Part shown: positions 8,615 to 17,858 of the stretch, in pieces
Layout: each line of letters begins with the position of its first letter
How positions within the stretch are numbered: position 1 is the first letter of the stretch
Assembly (NCBI GenBank): GCA_029541985.1
Contig: CP095414.1
Span: 2,405,001 to 2,469,000, forward strand
Origin: Bacteroidales bacterium F22
GTDB taxonomy: Bacteria > Bacteroidota > Bacteroidia > Bacteroidales > Bacteroidaceae
DNA: 64,000 nt
Direction of reading: 5' to 3'
Notes under the pieces: generated by a model
What the model was told of the DNA's origin: nothing
Seen by the model: only the letters and a program-made list of their open reading frames with translations
Database searches by the model: none
Made by a program: the position numbers and the translations under genes

Positions 8615-11600
8615 ATGGATACTATTTATTCCAAACATTATTTTCAGCACTATATCAAATCTATTGGTTTGTGGTTGCTGATGTTATTACCTACACCTTT
8701 GTCGGCACAAGGGGTGCGCATGTTTACTTCTGACGATGTCTTGTCGAGTAATTTGATTAATGCGTTATATCAAGATCGCAAGGGATTTATCTGGATTGCT
8801 ACCGAAGATGGACTCAATAGGCTAGATGAACAACAGGTCACGAAGTATTCTCATCTATCTGCTGATAGTTTGAGCCTAAAGAATAACTATGTGCGTTCTC
8901 TTTATGAAGATACGCGAGGACGTTTTTGGATAGGATGTATTACAGGTATGCAGCGGTATGATAGGGAGTATGACTGCTTTCGAGATATCCCTGTCATGTA
9001 TAAAGGGGCTGTCTCTAATCCTCATATTACGGCTATTTTAGAGACCAAATTAGGAGATATATGGGTCGGAACTTCTGGCTTGGGTGTGGCAGTAGTGCGT
9101 CCCGAATCTTCAGCGGATACGATTTCTATAGATGAAGATTTGAGCAATCGTCTTCACGCTTACTATATTAATTATTTATTTGAAGACCATGGTGGAGCTA
9201 TTTGGGTAGCTACTGAAAAGGCTTTGTATCGCTATTCTCCAATGACTAAAGAGATATTAGAATGTACTGATAATCAAGGTAAATCGATTACCAATGTGAT
9301 GGCTATACAAAGTGACCAGAATAGTCAATTGTATGTGGGTACTTTGAATGACGGACTTTTTCTAATCAATGACGATATCGATTCTCTGAAGGCAATTCCA
9401 TATCCCAGACTAAAGGTTAGAAATATTCGTACACTCGTGTATGATGCTCGAGCTGATGAAATACTTATTGGTACAGATGGTTTCGGTCTGTATCGATATG
9501 ATGTACAAGAAAAAATGATTCGTCGTCCTAATCAATTCAGTGCTTATTTTGATTCTGAGAAGGCTAAAGTGCACTGTTTATTGCGCGATTTTGATGGAAA
9601 TATATGGATGGCTATCTTCCAAAAAGGGGTCATGCTACTCCCCAATTCTCCTTATAAATTTGAGTATATAGGGTACCGTTCATCGACTAAAAATTTGATT
9701 GGTTCTTATTGTGTGACTGCCTTACATTGTGATGATAATAACAACTTATGGGTAGGTACAGATAATGATGGTTTGTATCATTTGAATCTTTTAAGTTTGG
9801 AAACTCAACATTATATATCTTCTAGTAATCAACGGGTTGTGCCCAATACTATAATGCATATCGATCAAGGTAAGAATAATCAATTGTTCTTATCTTCTTA
9901 TTTTGAAGGCTTGTCGTATTTCAATAAACGAAGTAATAAGACTGATTTTTATTCTGGTTTACCTCAAGAGGTGAGCAAAGTGGTCTGTGCACAGTCTGAT
10001 TTACGAGGTAATGTGTGGGTAGGGGCTTTTGGAGAAGGCCTGTATGGGATTGACCCACAAACAAAAAAAATAATTGCGCATGAAAAAGCCGTTTTTGTTG
10101 ATGGTATAGCGCAAACGAGTCAATTGCCTAATGATTGGGTCAATTGTTTGACTTTGGACAATAATGGTCTCTTGTGGGTAGGAACTTATCAAGGACTTTG
10201 CTGTTATGACCCTATTTCAAGAGCTTATCCTCATGTCTTTACAGGAACTATTCTTGAGGGGACTGTCGTCAATGCTATTTTAGTTGCTAAAGACCATTCG
10301 ATATGGATTGGAACGACTGAAGGGTTGTATCATTATGACCCTGCAGTTCGAAAGATTACCTATGTGTCAGAAGGATGGGATGAAACGAGTCAATTGATTT
10401 GTGCCTTGGTAGAAGGTAATGACGATGCCATCTGGTTTTCTACCCATGCTGGTCTATATCGCTATTCATTATTGACAAAGGGATTATCTCACTTTACGAA
10501 ATCAGATGGACTTCAAGGTAACGAATTCTCTCGAGGGGTCGTAGCCAAATCTCCTGATGGAAAATTGTTTTTTGGTGGTGTCAATGGGGTAACTGCTTTC
10601 TATCCTAAGGATATTGTATCCAACCAAAGAAGAATGTCTCTATACATTACAAATTTGAATGTCAATGGTAGAGATATAAAAATGGGTGTGAAGAGTGGGG
10701 GGGAATACATTATTAATAGTGCACTATTGACTGCTCATGAGATTAATTTAGCTCATACGGATAATAGCTTCATGATAAAATTTTCCACGATTAACTATGC
10801 CAATCCTGATAAAATATGTTTGTTGTATCGCTTACTTCCTCAAAAAAGAGATTGGATCAATACTTCTTTTGGTACTAATATGCTGAGTTTCAACGAATTG
10901 AGACCAGGTACTTATACGCTGGAAGTTAAATTGGCTGAAATGACTAATATATCGGATATCTATAAACTCAAAATACGAATTCGATCGCCTTGGTATGCTA
11001 CTAGTTGGGCGATGATCGTGTGGATTGTGTTGGCCCTTGTGTTGGCTTGGATCATTTCGGCTTATCTACACGACAGATATAAGTACAAACGCAATCTGTT
11101 GATTAGTGAACATCAAGAGCAACTTCAAGAGGCTAAGATACAATACTTTACGGATATTAGTCATGAAATTCGTACCCCTATGACACTGATACTCAGTCCA
11201 TTAGAAAATCTAATTAAAGAACATTCACCACATCAGAGTACGTATAAGATGATGTATCGCAATGGGCAAACAATCTTGAAGTTAATCAATCAGTTACTTG
11301 ATATCCGCAAGATTGAAAAAGAACAGATGAGCATGCATTTTTCTCAAGTTAACTTAGTGGAATATATTCAGAATCTGATGGGACCGTTCAGTTACGATGC
11401 TGATTCGAAGGAGATTGAACTTACTTACCATCACCAGGAAACCAGTATTTTTACGTGGATAGATTATGATCAATTTGACAAAGTAATCATCAATATTCTG
11501 TCTAATGCATTTAAATATACTCCTAAAAAAGGGCATGTGGAGGTGGAACTGACTATACCTTCTTTGACTAGTGAAACAAAAGCGGCTTTTCCTGATGGCT

Positions 11601-12715
11601 ACGTCGAGATTCAAGTCAAGGATGATGGCCCTGGTATACAATCACAAATACTAGATAAAATATTTGAACGCTTTTGCCAAGCAGATAATGCGATGACTGG
11701 TACGGGTATCGGACTGCATCTCGCCTACAAACTAGTTCAACTTCATCGTGGTGAAATTTTCGCTAGTAATAGACCTACGGGAGGAGCATGCTTCACTATC
11801 CGTATCCCTCTTGGCATGGTGAATGTTCCACAACATCAATCTACTTTGTCATCGTCTAAGACCATCCCACCAGCTGTCAAATCAGTACAAAATAGGGTGA
11901 TGGCAGCTGCTGATGAACTAGGAGATGATAGTGCGATGTCTCGTAAACGAAAGCCACAGATTTTCTTCTCAGAGGATAATGATGAGATTCGTCAATACTT
12001 AGTAGATGAACTAAAAGCTATTTATAATATAGAGGCCTTTCAAGATGGTAAAGCCTTATACGAAGCCATCAAACGCACGCATCCTGACTTGGTGATTTCA
12101 GATGTGATGATGCCTGAGATGGATGGTGAGACTCTTTGCGCTGCTATCAAAAAGAACCCAGCAACGAGTGATATCCCAGTTATCTTGCTGACAGCTCGTG
12201 TGCTAAATGAAGAGTTGATTTCAGGATTGGAATCTGGGGCTGATGCATACTTGGTGAAACCTTTTAATATCGATGTGTTGAAAGCTACGATAAAGAATCA
12301 ATTACTGAATCGGATGCGTCTGTTGAATAGAAAAGTGACCGATGAACTTGTAGAACAAGCTATTTCACATCCTGAAGTACAGAGTGCCGACGAACAGTTG
12401 ATGGCACGTGTCATGAAGGTTATTGATACCCATCTATCTGATGCTAACCTTACCGTCGAATTATTGGCTTCGGAAGTGGGAATGAGTCGCGTACACCTGC
12501 ATCGTAAAGTCAAACAACTGACCAACTTGACTCCTAGTGCGCTGATTCGTACTATCAGATTAGACCGTGCCGCTGAGTTGTTAAGCAAAAAGGAATTGAC
12601 AGTATCGGATGCCGCGTATGCTACTGGATTTATCAATATCACCCATTTCTCTAGTAGCTTCAAAGAGAAGTTTGGTATGCCTCCCTCTCAATATCCAGGT
12701 AATAAGAATGACTAG
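8615..12715 (+). CDS. Hybrid two-component system sensor/regulator (HTCS), xusR-like
   Basis: A single 1366-residue protein that senses an oligosaccharide in the periplasm and activates the locus. Order of domains: signal/anchor segment (residues 8-32), about fourteen two-bladed-propeller repeats (reg_prop, about 40-700, with many GxIWVAT/GLYRY-type units), a Y_Y_Y domain (about 720-790), one membrane helix (about 796-818, TSWAMIVWIVLALVLAWII), a histidine kinase core with phospho-acceptor His850 in DISHEIRTPM, an ATPase domain (NILSNAFKYTP, DDGPGI, GTGIGLHLA), a receiver domain with acceptor Asp1163 (ISDVMMPEMDG), and a C-terminal AraC-type helix-turn-helix (about 1270-1362). It sits between the divergent SusC/D operon and the GH operon, which fits a local regulator of both. 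Ligand is probably a xylo-oligosaccharide, from context. Confidence 0.95.
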   Translation: MDTIYSKHYFQHYIKSIGLWLLMLLPTPLSAQGVRMFTSDDVLSSNLINALYQDRKGFIWIATEDGLNRLDEQQVTKYSHLSADSLSLKNNYVRSLYEDTRGRFWIGCITGMQRYDREYDCFRDIPVMYKGAVSNPHITAILETKLGDIWVGTSGLGVAVVRPESSADTISIDEDLSNRLHAYYINYLFEDHGGAIWVATEKALYRYSPMTKEILECTDNQGKSITNVMAIQSDQNSQLYVGTLNDGLFLINDDIDSLKAIPYPRLKVRNIRTLVYDARADEILIGTDGFGLYRYDVQEKMIRRPNQFSAYFDSEKAKVHCLLRDFDGNIWMAIFQKGVMLLPNSPYKFEYIGYRSSTKNLIGSYCVTALHCDDNNNLWVGTDNDGLYHLNLLSLETQHYISSSNQRVVPNTIMHIDQGKNNQLFLSSYFEGLSYFNKRSNKTDFYSGLPQEVSKVVCAQSDLRGNVWVGAFGEGLYGIDPQTKKIIAHEKAVFVDGIAQTSQLPNDWVNCLTLDNNGLLWVGTYQGLCCYDPISRAYPHVFTGTILEGTVVNAILVAKDHSIWIGTTEGLYHYDPAVRKITYVSEGWDETSQLICALVEGNDDAIWFSTHAGLYRYSLLTKGLSHFTKSDGLQGNEFSRGVVAKSPDGKLFFGGVNGVTAFYPKDIVSNQRRMSLYITNLNVNGRDIKMGVKSGGEYIINSALLTAHEINLAHTDNSFMIKFSTINYANPDKICLLYRLLPQKRDWINTSFGTNMLSFNELRPGTYTLEVKLAEMTNISDIYKLKIRIRSPWYATSWAMIVWIVLALVLAWIISAYLHDRYKYKRNLLISEHQEQLQEAKIQYFTDISHEIRTPMTLILSPLENLIKEHSPHQSTYKMMYRNGQTILKLINQLLDIRKIEKEQMSMHFSQVNLVEYIQNLMGPFSYDADSKEIELTYHHQETSIFTWIDYDQFDKVIINILSNAFKYTPKKGHVEVELTIPSLTSETKAAFPDGYVEIQVKDDGPGIQSQILDKIFERFCQADNAMTGTGIGLHLAYKLVQLHRGEIFASNRPTGGACFTIRIPLGMVNVPQHQSTLSSSKTIPPAVKSVQNRVMAAADELGDDSAMSRKRKPQIFFSEDNDEIRQYLVDELKAIYNIEAFQDGKALYEAIKRTHPDLVISDVMMPEMDGETLCAAIKKNPATSDIPVILLTARVLNEELISGLESGADAYLVKPFNIDVLKATIKNQLLNRMRLLNRKVTDELVEQAISHPEVQSADEQLMARVMKVIDTHLSDANLTVELLASEVGMSRVHLHRKVKQLTNLTPSALIRTIRLDRAAELLSKKELTVSDAAYATGFINITHFSSSFKEKFGMPPSQYPGNKND

Positions 12716-12780
12716 CGTTAATCATGTTGCTTATTCGCTAAGCTATTTCTTGATGTTTTTGTACCAATTTGATTCCTTTT

Positions 12781-12892
12781 TGTAACATCATTTTTTACAA
12801 CACCCCCTAACTCAAGTCGCAATCCGCTGATACACAGATGGTTGCGACTTGTTACATGTATGCATGTTTCAGTAACACATTTACAGTAACTC
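12781..12892 (+). promoter_or_regulatory. Candidate HTCS-operator region upstream of GH10
   Basis: The 297-bp gap before the GH10 gene holds a reverse-oriented TGTAACAT at 12781-12788 and, nearer the promoter, TTGTTACA (12849-12856) and ATGTTTCA (12864-12871). The last two have the same orientation towards the promoter as the copies upstream of xusA. A further direct repeat CAGTAACnC occurs at 12870-12878 and 12884-12892. The sites end 16-37 bp upstream of the -7 box. Shared operator function is inferred from similarity only. Confidence 0.4.
12813..12851. repeat. Perfect 10-bp inverted repeat with 19-nt spacer
   Basis: CAAGTCGCAA at 12813-12822 is exactly complementary to TTGCGACTTG at 12842-12851. 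It lies about 100 bp after the HTCS stop and upstream of the GH10 promoter. No T-run follows, so it is not a classical terminator in the forward direction. It could be a weak terminator for the HTCS transcript or a regulatory structure; its right arm overlaps the TTGTTACA motif by three bases. Confidence 0.5.
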
Positions 12893-12908
12893 TATAAATA
12901 AGATTGTG

Positions 12909-12916
12909 TATGTTTG
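12909..12916 (+). promoter_or_regulatory. Predicted -7 box of the GH10-GH43-symporter operon
   Basis: TATGTTTG matches the TAnnTTTG consensus. The expected start is near 12923, leaving a leader of about 90 nt. No TTTG is present at the -33 distance, which again suggests dependence on an activator. Confidence 0.45.
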
Positions 12917-13012
12917 CATTTGTTGGAACCCTCTCAACTGATTCACCTGAGATTTATTCAACAAATTTTAATTCTTGAGATTAATTCTTGAGATAAGTAT
13001 CATTATCCTATT

Positions 13013-14149
13013 ATGAGAAATTATAAGACTTTAAACGTCGGAAGGTCAGTCATTGCTTTGACTATGGCTTGTGTCCTAATGGCTTGTGCCCCGAACGAAA
13101 AAAAACAGGTAACAGAACCGACCTTACGTGCTGGCATTGGGCAGGACTTCTTTATTGGTGTGGCAGTAAATTCTGACCAAATGAACGGAACTGACTCTGT
13201 CGGTGCCGCACTGATCGCGAAACAGTTCAATAGCATTGTGCCTGAGAATTGTATGAAAAGTGAATCGATTCATCCAGAAGAGAATCGGTATGATTGGACC
13301 GATGCTGATGCTTATGTGGATTTCGGTACCAAACACCATATGTTTGTCATTGGACATTGCCTTATCTGGCATAGTCAATTAGCTTCTTGGTTTTGTGTAG
13401 ACGATAAGGGAAACAATGTATCACCTAAAGTATTGAAGCAACGAATGAAAAAACATATAACCACGATTATGACTCGTTATAAAGGTCGTGTCAATGGTTG
13501 GGATGTTGTGAACGAAGCACTTCTTGATAATGGAGCGTATCGTCCAAGTAAATTTTATGAGATATTAGGCGCTGAATTTATTCCTTATGCTTTCAAATGT
13601 GCTCATGAAGCTGACCCTGATGCTGAGTTGTATTACAATGACTATTCTATGCATATTCCTGCTAAGCAGCAAGGGGCATTGCGTATCGTGAAGTCCATCA
13701 AAGAATATGGAACACCAATTACAGGAATTGGTATGCAAAGTCATTGCAATATGGATGGACCAAGTGTAACCGAAGTAGAAGAAGCCATCAAGACTTTATC
13801 GTCAACCGGTTGTTCTTTGATGGTGACTGAATTTGATTTGTCTGCAATTCCTTTCCCAAAAGATATGAGTGGAGCAGGTATCGAACAAGCTGGTCAGTAT
13901 TCTGAAATTTATAATCCTTATCCTACAGCGCTTCCGGATAGTGTGGCTCAACAATGGGAAACTCGTATGAAAGGTTACTTCGATGTGTACCGTCAACATA
14001 AAGATGTGATTAAGCGCGTCACTGTTTGGGGACTAACTGATGGTGCTAGTTGGCGCAATGATTGGCCAGTAGCAGGACGTACTGATTATGCAACCTTGTT
14101 TGACAGAACGTATAAAGCCAAAACATTTACTCAAACCTTAATGAAATAA
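13013..14149 (+). CDS. GH10 endo-1,4-beta-xylanase, lipoprotein
   Basis: A 378-residue glycoside hydrolase family 10 enzyme that should cut the xylan backbone internally. The signal ends in lipobox VLMAC (Cys25), so it is likely anchored in a membrane, probably facing out. The catalytic acid/base is Glu168 in GWDVVNEALL and the nucleophile is Glu273 in VTEFDLS (TELD/TEFD motif of the family). The substrate-binding stretch GHCLIWHSQLASWF (about 114-127) is also typical. Only a single catalytic domain is present; there is no inserted carbohydrate-binding module as in many Bacteroidetes GH10 proteins. It starts the enzyme operon and is followed 23 bp later by a GH43 gene. Confidence 0.95.
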   Translation: MRNYKTLNVGRSVIALTMACVLMACAPNEKKQVTEPTLRAGIGQDFFIGVAVNSDQMNGTDSVGAALIAKQFNSIVPENCMKSESIHPEENRYDWTDADAYVDFGTKHHMFVIGHCLIWHSQLASWFCVDDKGNNVSPKVLKQRMKKHITTIMTRYKGRVNGWDVVNEALLDNGAYRPSKFYEILGAEFIPYAFKCAHEADPDAELYYNDYSMHIPAKQQGALRIVKSIKEYGTPITGIGMQSHCNMDGPSVTEVEEAIKTLSSTGCSLMVTEFDLSAIPFPKDMSGAGIEQAGQYSEIYNPYPTALPDSVAQQWETRMKGYFDVYRQHKDVIKRVTVWGLTDGASWRNDWPVAGRTDYATLFDRTYKAKTFTQTLMK

Positions 14150-14172
14150 TTTGAACTTATATTCTGATAATT

Positions 14173-15147
14173 ATGAGAACTCCCCAATATCTTTGGCCTA
14201 ATGATTATATGGCCGACCCTTCGGCTCATGTATTTAATGGCCGTCTGTATATCTATCCTAGTCATGACCGTGAAACAGGTATTCCAGAAAATGATAATGG
14301 TGATCATTTTGATATGTGTGATTACCACGTCTTTTCAACTAGTGACCTTGAAAATGAACCATTGACTGATCATGGTGTCATTTTGGATGTGCCTTCAATC
14401 CCATGGAGTGGACGTCAATTGTGGGATAGCGATGTCTGTGAAAAAGAGGGAAAATATTATTTGTATTTTTCAATGAAAGACCAAAACGATATCTTCCGTC
14501 TAGGTGTTGCGATTGCTGATAAACCAGAAGGTCCATTCGTACCTCAAGCAGACCCTATACGTGGTAGCTACAGCATTGACCCAGCTGTATTTAAGGACGA
14601 TGATGGTTCATGTTACATCTACTGGGGAGGCCTTTGGGGTGGGCAACTACAACGATATAGAGATAACAAAGCATTGGAATCTGCTGACCTTCCAGAAGGT
14701 GCAGTAGCTGCATTGCCTAGTCGTGTAGCTCGATTGTCAGAGGATATGTTGCAATTTGCTGAAGAGCCTAAACCAATTGTCATTTTAGATCAGGCGGGCA
14801 ATCCGCTGCAAGCCGATGACCCTCATCGTTTCTTTGAGGCTTCTTGGATGCACAAATATAATGGCAAATACTATTTTAGTTACAGTACTGGTGATTCCCA
14901 TTTGTTGTGCTATGCCATCGGAGATACTCCTTATGGACCCTTTACATTTGATGGTGTACTGCTCGAGCCAGTTGTTGGCTGGACGACTCATCATAGTATA
15001 GTCTCGTTTAATAGCAAATGGTATCTGTTTCATCATGACAGTGCACCGAGTGGCGGACGCACTTGGTTGCGTAGTATGAAAGCAGTAGAGATTGCTTATG
15101 ATGAAGATGGACACATTCATACATACGGATATGGTGAAGGTAACTAA
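14173..15147 (+). CDS. GH43 beta-xylosidase/alpha-L-arabinofuranosidase, cytoplasmic-type
   Basis: A 324-residue single-domain GH43 five-bladed propeller enzyme without signal peptide, thus probably cytoplasmic or, less likely, exported by another route. The three catalytic carboxylates are visible: general base Asp15 (YMADPSAHVF), pKa-modulating Asp136 (YSIDPAVFKD) and general acid Glu222 (RFFEASWMHK). The length and the GGLWGGQLQRY stretch resemble GH43 subfamily 1, whose members release xylose or arabinose from oligosaccharides. The last 17 nt overlap the predicted start of the next GH43 gene, so the two are probably translated together. Exact specificity cannot be read from the sequence. 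Confidence 0.9.
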   Translation: MRTPQYLWPNDYMADPSAHVFNGRLYIYPSHDRETGIPENDNGDHFDMCDYHVFSTSDLENEPLTDHGVILDVPSIPWSGRQLWDSDVCEKEGKYYLYFSMKDQNDIFRLGVAIADKPEGPFVPQADPIRGSYSIDPAVFKDDDGSCYIYWGGLWGGQLQRYRDNKALESADLPEGAVAALPSRVARLSEDMLQFAEEPKPIVILDQAGNPLQADDPHRFFEASWMHKYNGKYYFSYSTGDSHLLCYAIGDTPYGPFTFDGVLLEPVVGWTTHHSIVSFNSKWYLFHHDSAPSGGRTWLRSMKAVEIAYDEDGHIHTYGYGEGN

Positions 15148-16735
15148 TCCCATACTTCGTGGATTCAATCCCGACCCTTCTATATGTAGGGTCGGGAATG
15201 ATTACTATATTGCGACATCTACTTTTGAGTGGTTTCCCGGTGTACGTATCTATCATTCGACAGATTTGGTAAACTGGGAATTAGTGGCCTGTCCGCTCAA
15301 TCGAGTATCCCAATTAGACATGTCGGGTAACCCAGACTCTTGTGGAGTTTGGGCGCCTAATTTGACTTATTCTGATGGGCTGTTCTATTTAGTATATAGC
15401 AATGTACGTCGTTTTGATGGCCGTTGGAAAGACCTCACAAATTACTTGGTGACAGCTCCTAAGATAGACGGCGAATGGAGTGAGCCTACAGTGCTGAATC
15501 ACAGTGGATTTGACGCATCTTTATTTCACGATGACGACGGGCGTAAATGGTTGCTTAATATGTTGGTCGATGATAGACAAGGTAAATTCTTTGGAGGCAT
15601 CATCATTCAAGAATATGATCTGCTGAAGAAACACGTCATAGGCGATCGTCAATTGATTTTTAAAGGAACTCAGATTGGTATCACCGAAGGTCCTAATATG
15701 TATAAGTATCAAGGTAAATATTACTTGATGACTGCTGAGGGAGGTACAGAACGAAACCATGCGGTTTCCCTTTGTCGTGCTGATAATCTATTGGGGCCTT
15801 ACGAAGTACATCCCCATAATCCAATATTAACAGCTGCTGATGTATCAGCACACCCGCTACAACGAGCAGGGCATGCTAGTATCATTTGCGCAACAGATGG
15901 ACAATGGTATATGGCGCATTTATGTGGACGACCTATTGGACCTAAGAGTAGGTGTTTATTGGGTCGAGAGACGGCTATTCAAAAAGTAGAGTGGCGAGAA
16001 GATGGCTGGTTGTATCTTCTTGGAAATGGACATTTACCTGCTTTATCTTTAGATATTCCTGCTGAGTCAACTCCTTTTGATTATGAAACGGCCGATTTTA
16101 TAGACGATTTTAGTTCACAAGAATTAGCGATGAGTTATCAGTCTTTACGTGTGCCTATTTCACGAGATTGGTGCCGCATAGATAGGCAGAAGAAAGTTCT
16201 TCAATTGCGTGGTAGAGAGTCTCTATCTTCTACTTTTCAGCAGAGTCTAGTTGCACAACGTGTGACGCATTTTACGTACGAAGCTACAACTATATTGGGT
16301 TTCTTGCCCACACACTTTCAACAAATGGCAGGGATGGTGCTTTATTACAATACTCGACATTATATCTATGTGTATGTTCGGTTTGATGAGACCCGCTCTT
16401 GTCGTGTCTTGAATGTGTTGATATGTGATAATAATCGATATACTGATTTATTAGAGACTCCTATTCCCTTGAAGAACGAGGTCGATGTACATCTTCGTTT
16501 CCGAGTTCATGATGGTCAGTTGCAGGTTGCATATGCTCAAGAAAAGAACCATTGGCTTCCTTTACCCGACGAGATTGATTGTTCCATCTGTTCTGATGAA
16601 TATGTCTGCCAAAAAGAAGATTATAAAGCAGCTTTTACAGGCTCTTTTATCGGATTGTGCTGTCAAGATAGTCACTTACAAAAAGGGTGGGCTAGCTTCC
16701 ACCATTTTGAAATCAAGAATTTCTATCACAAATAA
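15131..16735 (+). CDS. GH43 (subfamily 11-like) beta-1,4-xylosidase
   Basis: A 534-residue enzyme that removes xylose from the non-reducing end of xylo-oligosaccharides. The sequence is close to Selenomonas SXA/XynB-type beta-xylosidases: NPILRGFNPDPSICR at the N-terminus and YYIATSTFEWFPGV. Catalytic residues fall at Asp15, Asp128 (GFDASLFHDDDG) and Glu186 (GITEGPNMY), almost the same numbering as SXA (14/128/186). The C-terminal third (about 330-534) is the beta-sandwich domain that completes the active site in this subfamily. No signal peptide, so cytoplasmic. I chose the ATG at 15131 because it places NPILRGFNPDPS five residues from the start as in the family; an ATG at 15092 would add 13 residues. 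It overlaps the preceding GH43 by 17 nt. Confidence 0.93.
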   Translation: MVKVTNPILRGFNPDPSICRVGNDYYIATSTFEWFPGVRIYHSTDLVNWELVACPLNRVSQLDMSGNPDSCGVWAPNLTYSDGLFYLVYSNVRRFDGRWKDLTNYLVTAPKIDGEWSEPTVLNHSGFDASLFHDDDGRKWLLNMLVDDRQGKFFGGIIIQEYDLLKKHVIGDRQLIFKGTQIGITEGPNMYKYQGKYYLMTAEGGTERNHAVSLCRADNLLGPYEVHPHNPILTAADVSAHPLQRAGHASIICATDGQWYMAHLCGRPIGPKSRCLLGRETAIQKVEWREDGWLYLLGNGHLPALSLDIPAESTPFDYETADFIDDFSSQELAMSYQSLRVPISRDWCRIDRQKKVLQLRGRESLSSTFQQSLVAQRVTHFTYEATTILGFLPTHFQQMAGMVLYYNTRHYIYVYVRFDETRSCRVLNVLICDNNRYTDLLETPIPLKNEVDVHLRFRVHDGQLQVAYAQEKNHWLPLPDEIDCSICSDEYVCQKEDYKAAFTGSFIGLCCQDSHLQKGWASFHHFEIKNFYHK

Positions 16736-16750
16736 TTTTATACCTAAGCC

Positions 16751-17821
16751 ATGAAACAAAAACGATTATTTACTTGTTGTGCTGCATTATTTACACTGTG
16801 TCTGATGTCTATATCTTGTACATCGAAAAGCTCAGAAAGGCCATTGGCTAAGTTCGAGCCAGCGGATGGGCACTGTTATCTTTTTGTCGGTCAAGAAGCA
16901 GAGGCTATTGGTGGATACGATAGCCTTACTGGTTATATTGACCATTTTCAAGCTCCTTATGGCATCACGATATACACTAATTTTCGTAAAGATGACACGT
17001 CATACGATCATACATATACAGGACTTGATGGCTTGACATCAGCTGCCAATTGGGGAGCGGGAATCTGTTATGCTGACAAACAGCTGATGGCGCCGGCCTT
17101 AGATGGATGTGCGATTGCTATCGGATTAGAACTAGTCAATCACGAACAAGATGTAGCTGCTGGTCTTTGTGATTCTAATATTCTAGGGCTAGGGGAGTGG
17201 ATATCAAAATATAACGATCGTCAAGTGTTCTTACGTATCGGATATGAATTTGATGGGCATGCATGGAATCACTATGAAGCCAAGGCTTATGTAGCTGCTT
17301 TTCGTCGTATCGTCGACAAGCTTAGAGAGATGCATGTCGACAACGTGGCTTTCGTATGGCAGTGCATTGGTGCGGGGTCTACGTCCGAAGATTTAGTCAA
17401 CTATTTCCCAGGAGATGACTATGTCGATTGGTGTGGGTATAGCCATTTTAGAGATGGAACTTCGCCAGCGATGTTGGACTTTGCTCGTCAACACAAGAAA
17501 CCGGTCTTTATAGCTGAGGCTACACCTATGTTTCGTCAGCAAGAAGGCAAAGCTGTATCGCTTCATTTAAACAATTCAGATGAAGCAAGCCGTGCTTGGG
17601 ACGAATGGTTCGCTCCTCTTTTCCAGTTGATAGATGATAATCCTGATTTGATCAAAGCTCTTTCGTATATCAACTGCCATTGGGAAGTTCAACCAATGTG
17701 GCAAGATGGGGGAATCTTCTCTCAAATCGATGCGCGTCTTCAGACGAGCGAGAGTGTTTCAAAGAGATGGAACCAGTATATGGGAAACGGTCTTTTTGTG
17801 TTAGGTGCTTCTAAAAAATGA
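16751..17821 (+). CDS. GH26-like secreted lipoprotein
   Basis: A 356-residue lipoprotein (signal peptide with lipobox SISC, Cys23) that looks like a (beta/alpha)8 hydrolase of clan GH-A, nearest in pattern to GH26. Candidate acid/base is Glu166 in VFLRIGYEFDGHAWN; GH26 mannanases have RxxHExNG here, so the usual His before the Glu is Tyr. Candidate nucleophile is Glu256 in KPVFIAEATP. Two further aromatic blocks, VWQCIGAG (about 203-210) and YVDWCGYSHF (about 224-233), match the strand ends expected between them. It sits between a beta-xylosidase and a symporter in a xylan operon, so a xylanase-type role (GH26 also contains beta-1,3-xylanases) is more likely than mannanase. Activity unproven; the family call is moderate. 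Confidence 0.6.
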   Translation: MKQKRLFTCCAALFTLCLMSISCTSKSSERPLAKFEPADGHCYLFVGQEAEAIGGYDSLTGYIDHFQAPYGITIYTNFRKDDTSYDHTYTGLDGLTSAANWGAGICYADKQLMAPALDGCAIAIGLELVNHEQDVAAGLCDSNILGLGEWISKYNDRQVFLRIGYEFDGHAWNHYEAKAYVAAFRRIVDKLREMHVDNVAFVWQCIGAGSTSEDLVNYFPGDDYVDWCGYSHFRDGTSPAMLDFARQHKKPVFIAEATPMFRQQEGKAVSLHLNNSDEASRAWDEWFAPLFQLIDDNPDLIKALSYINCHWEVQPMWQDGGIFSQIDARLQTSESVSKRWNQYMGNGLFVLGASKK

Positions 17822-17858
17822 TTAACAATATCTATACCTTTTATAATACTATAATAAT

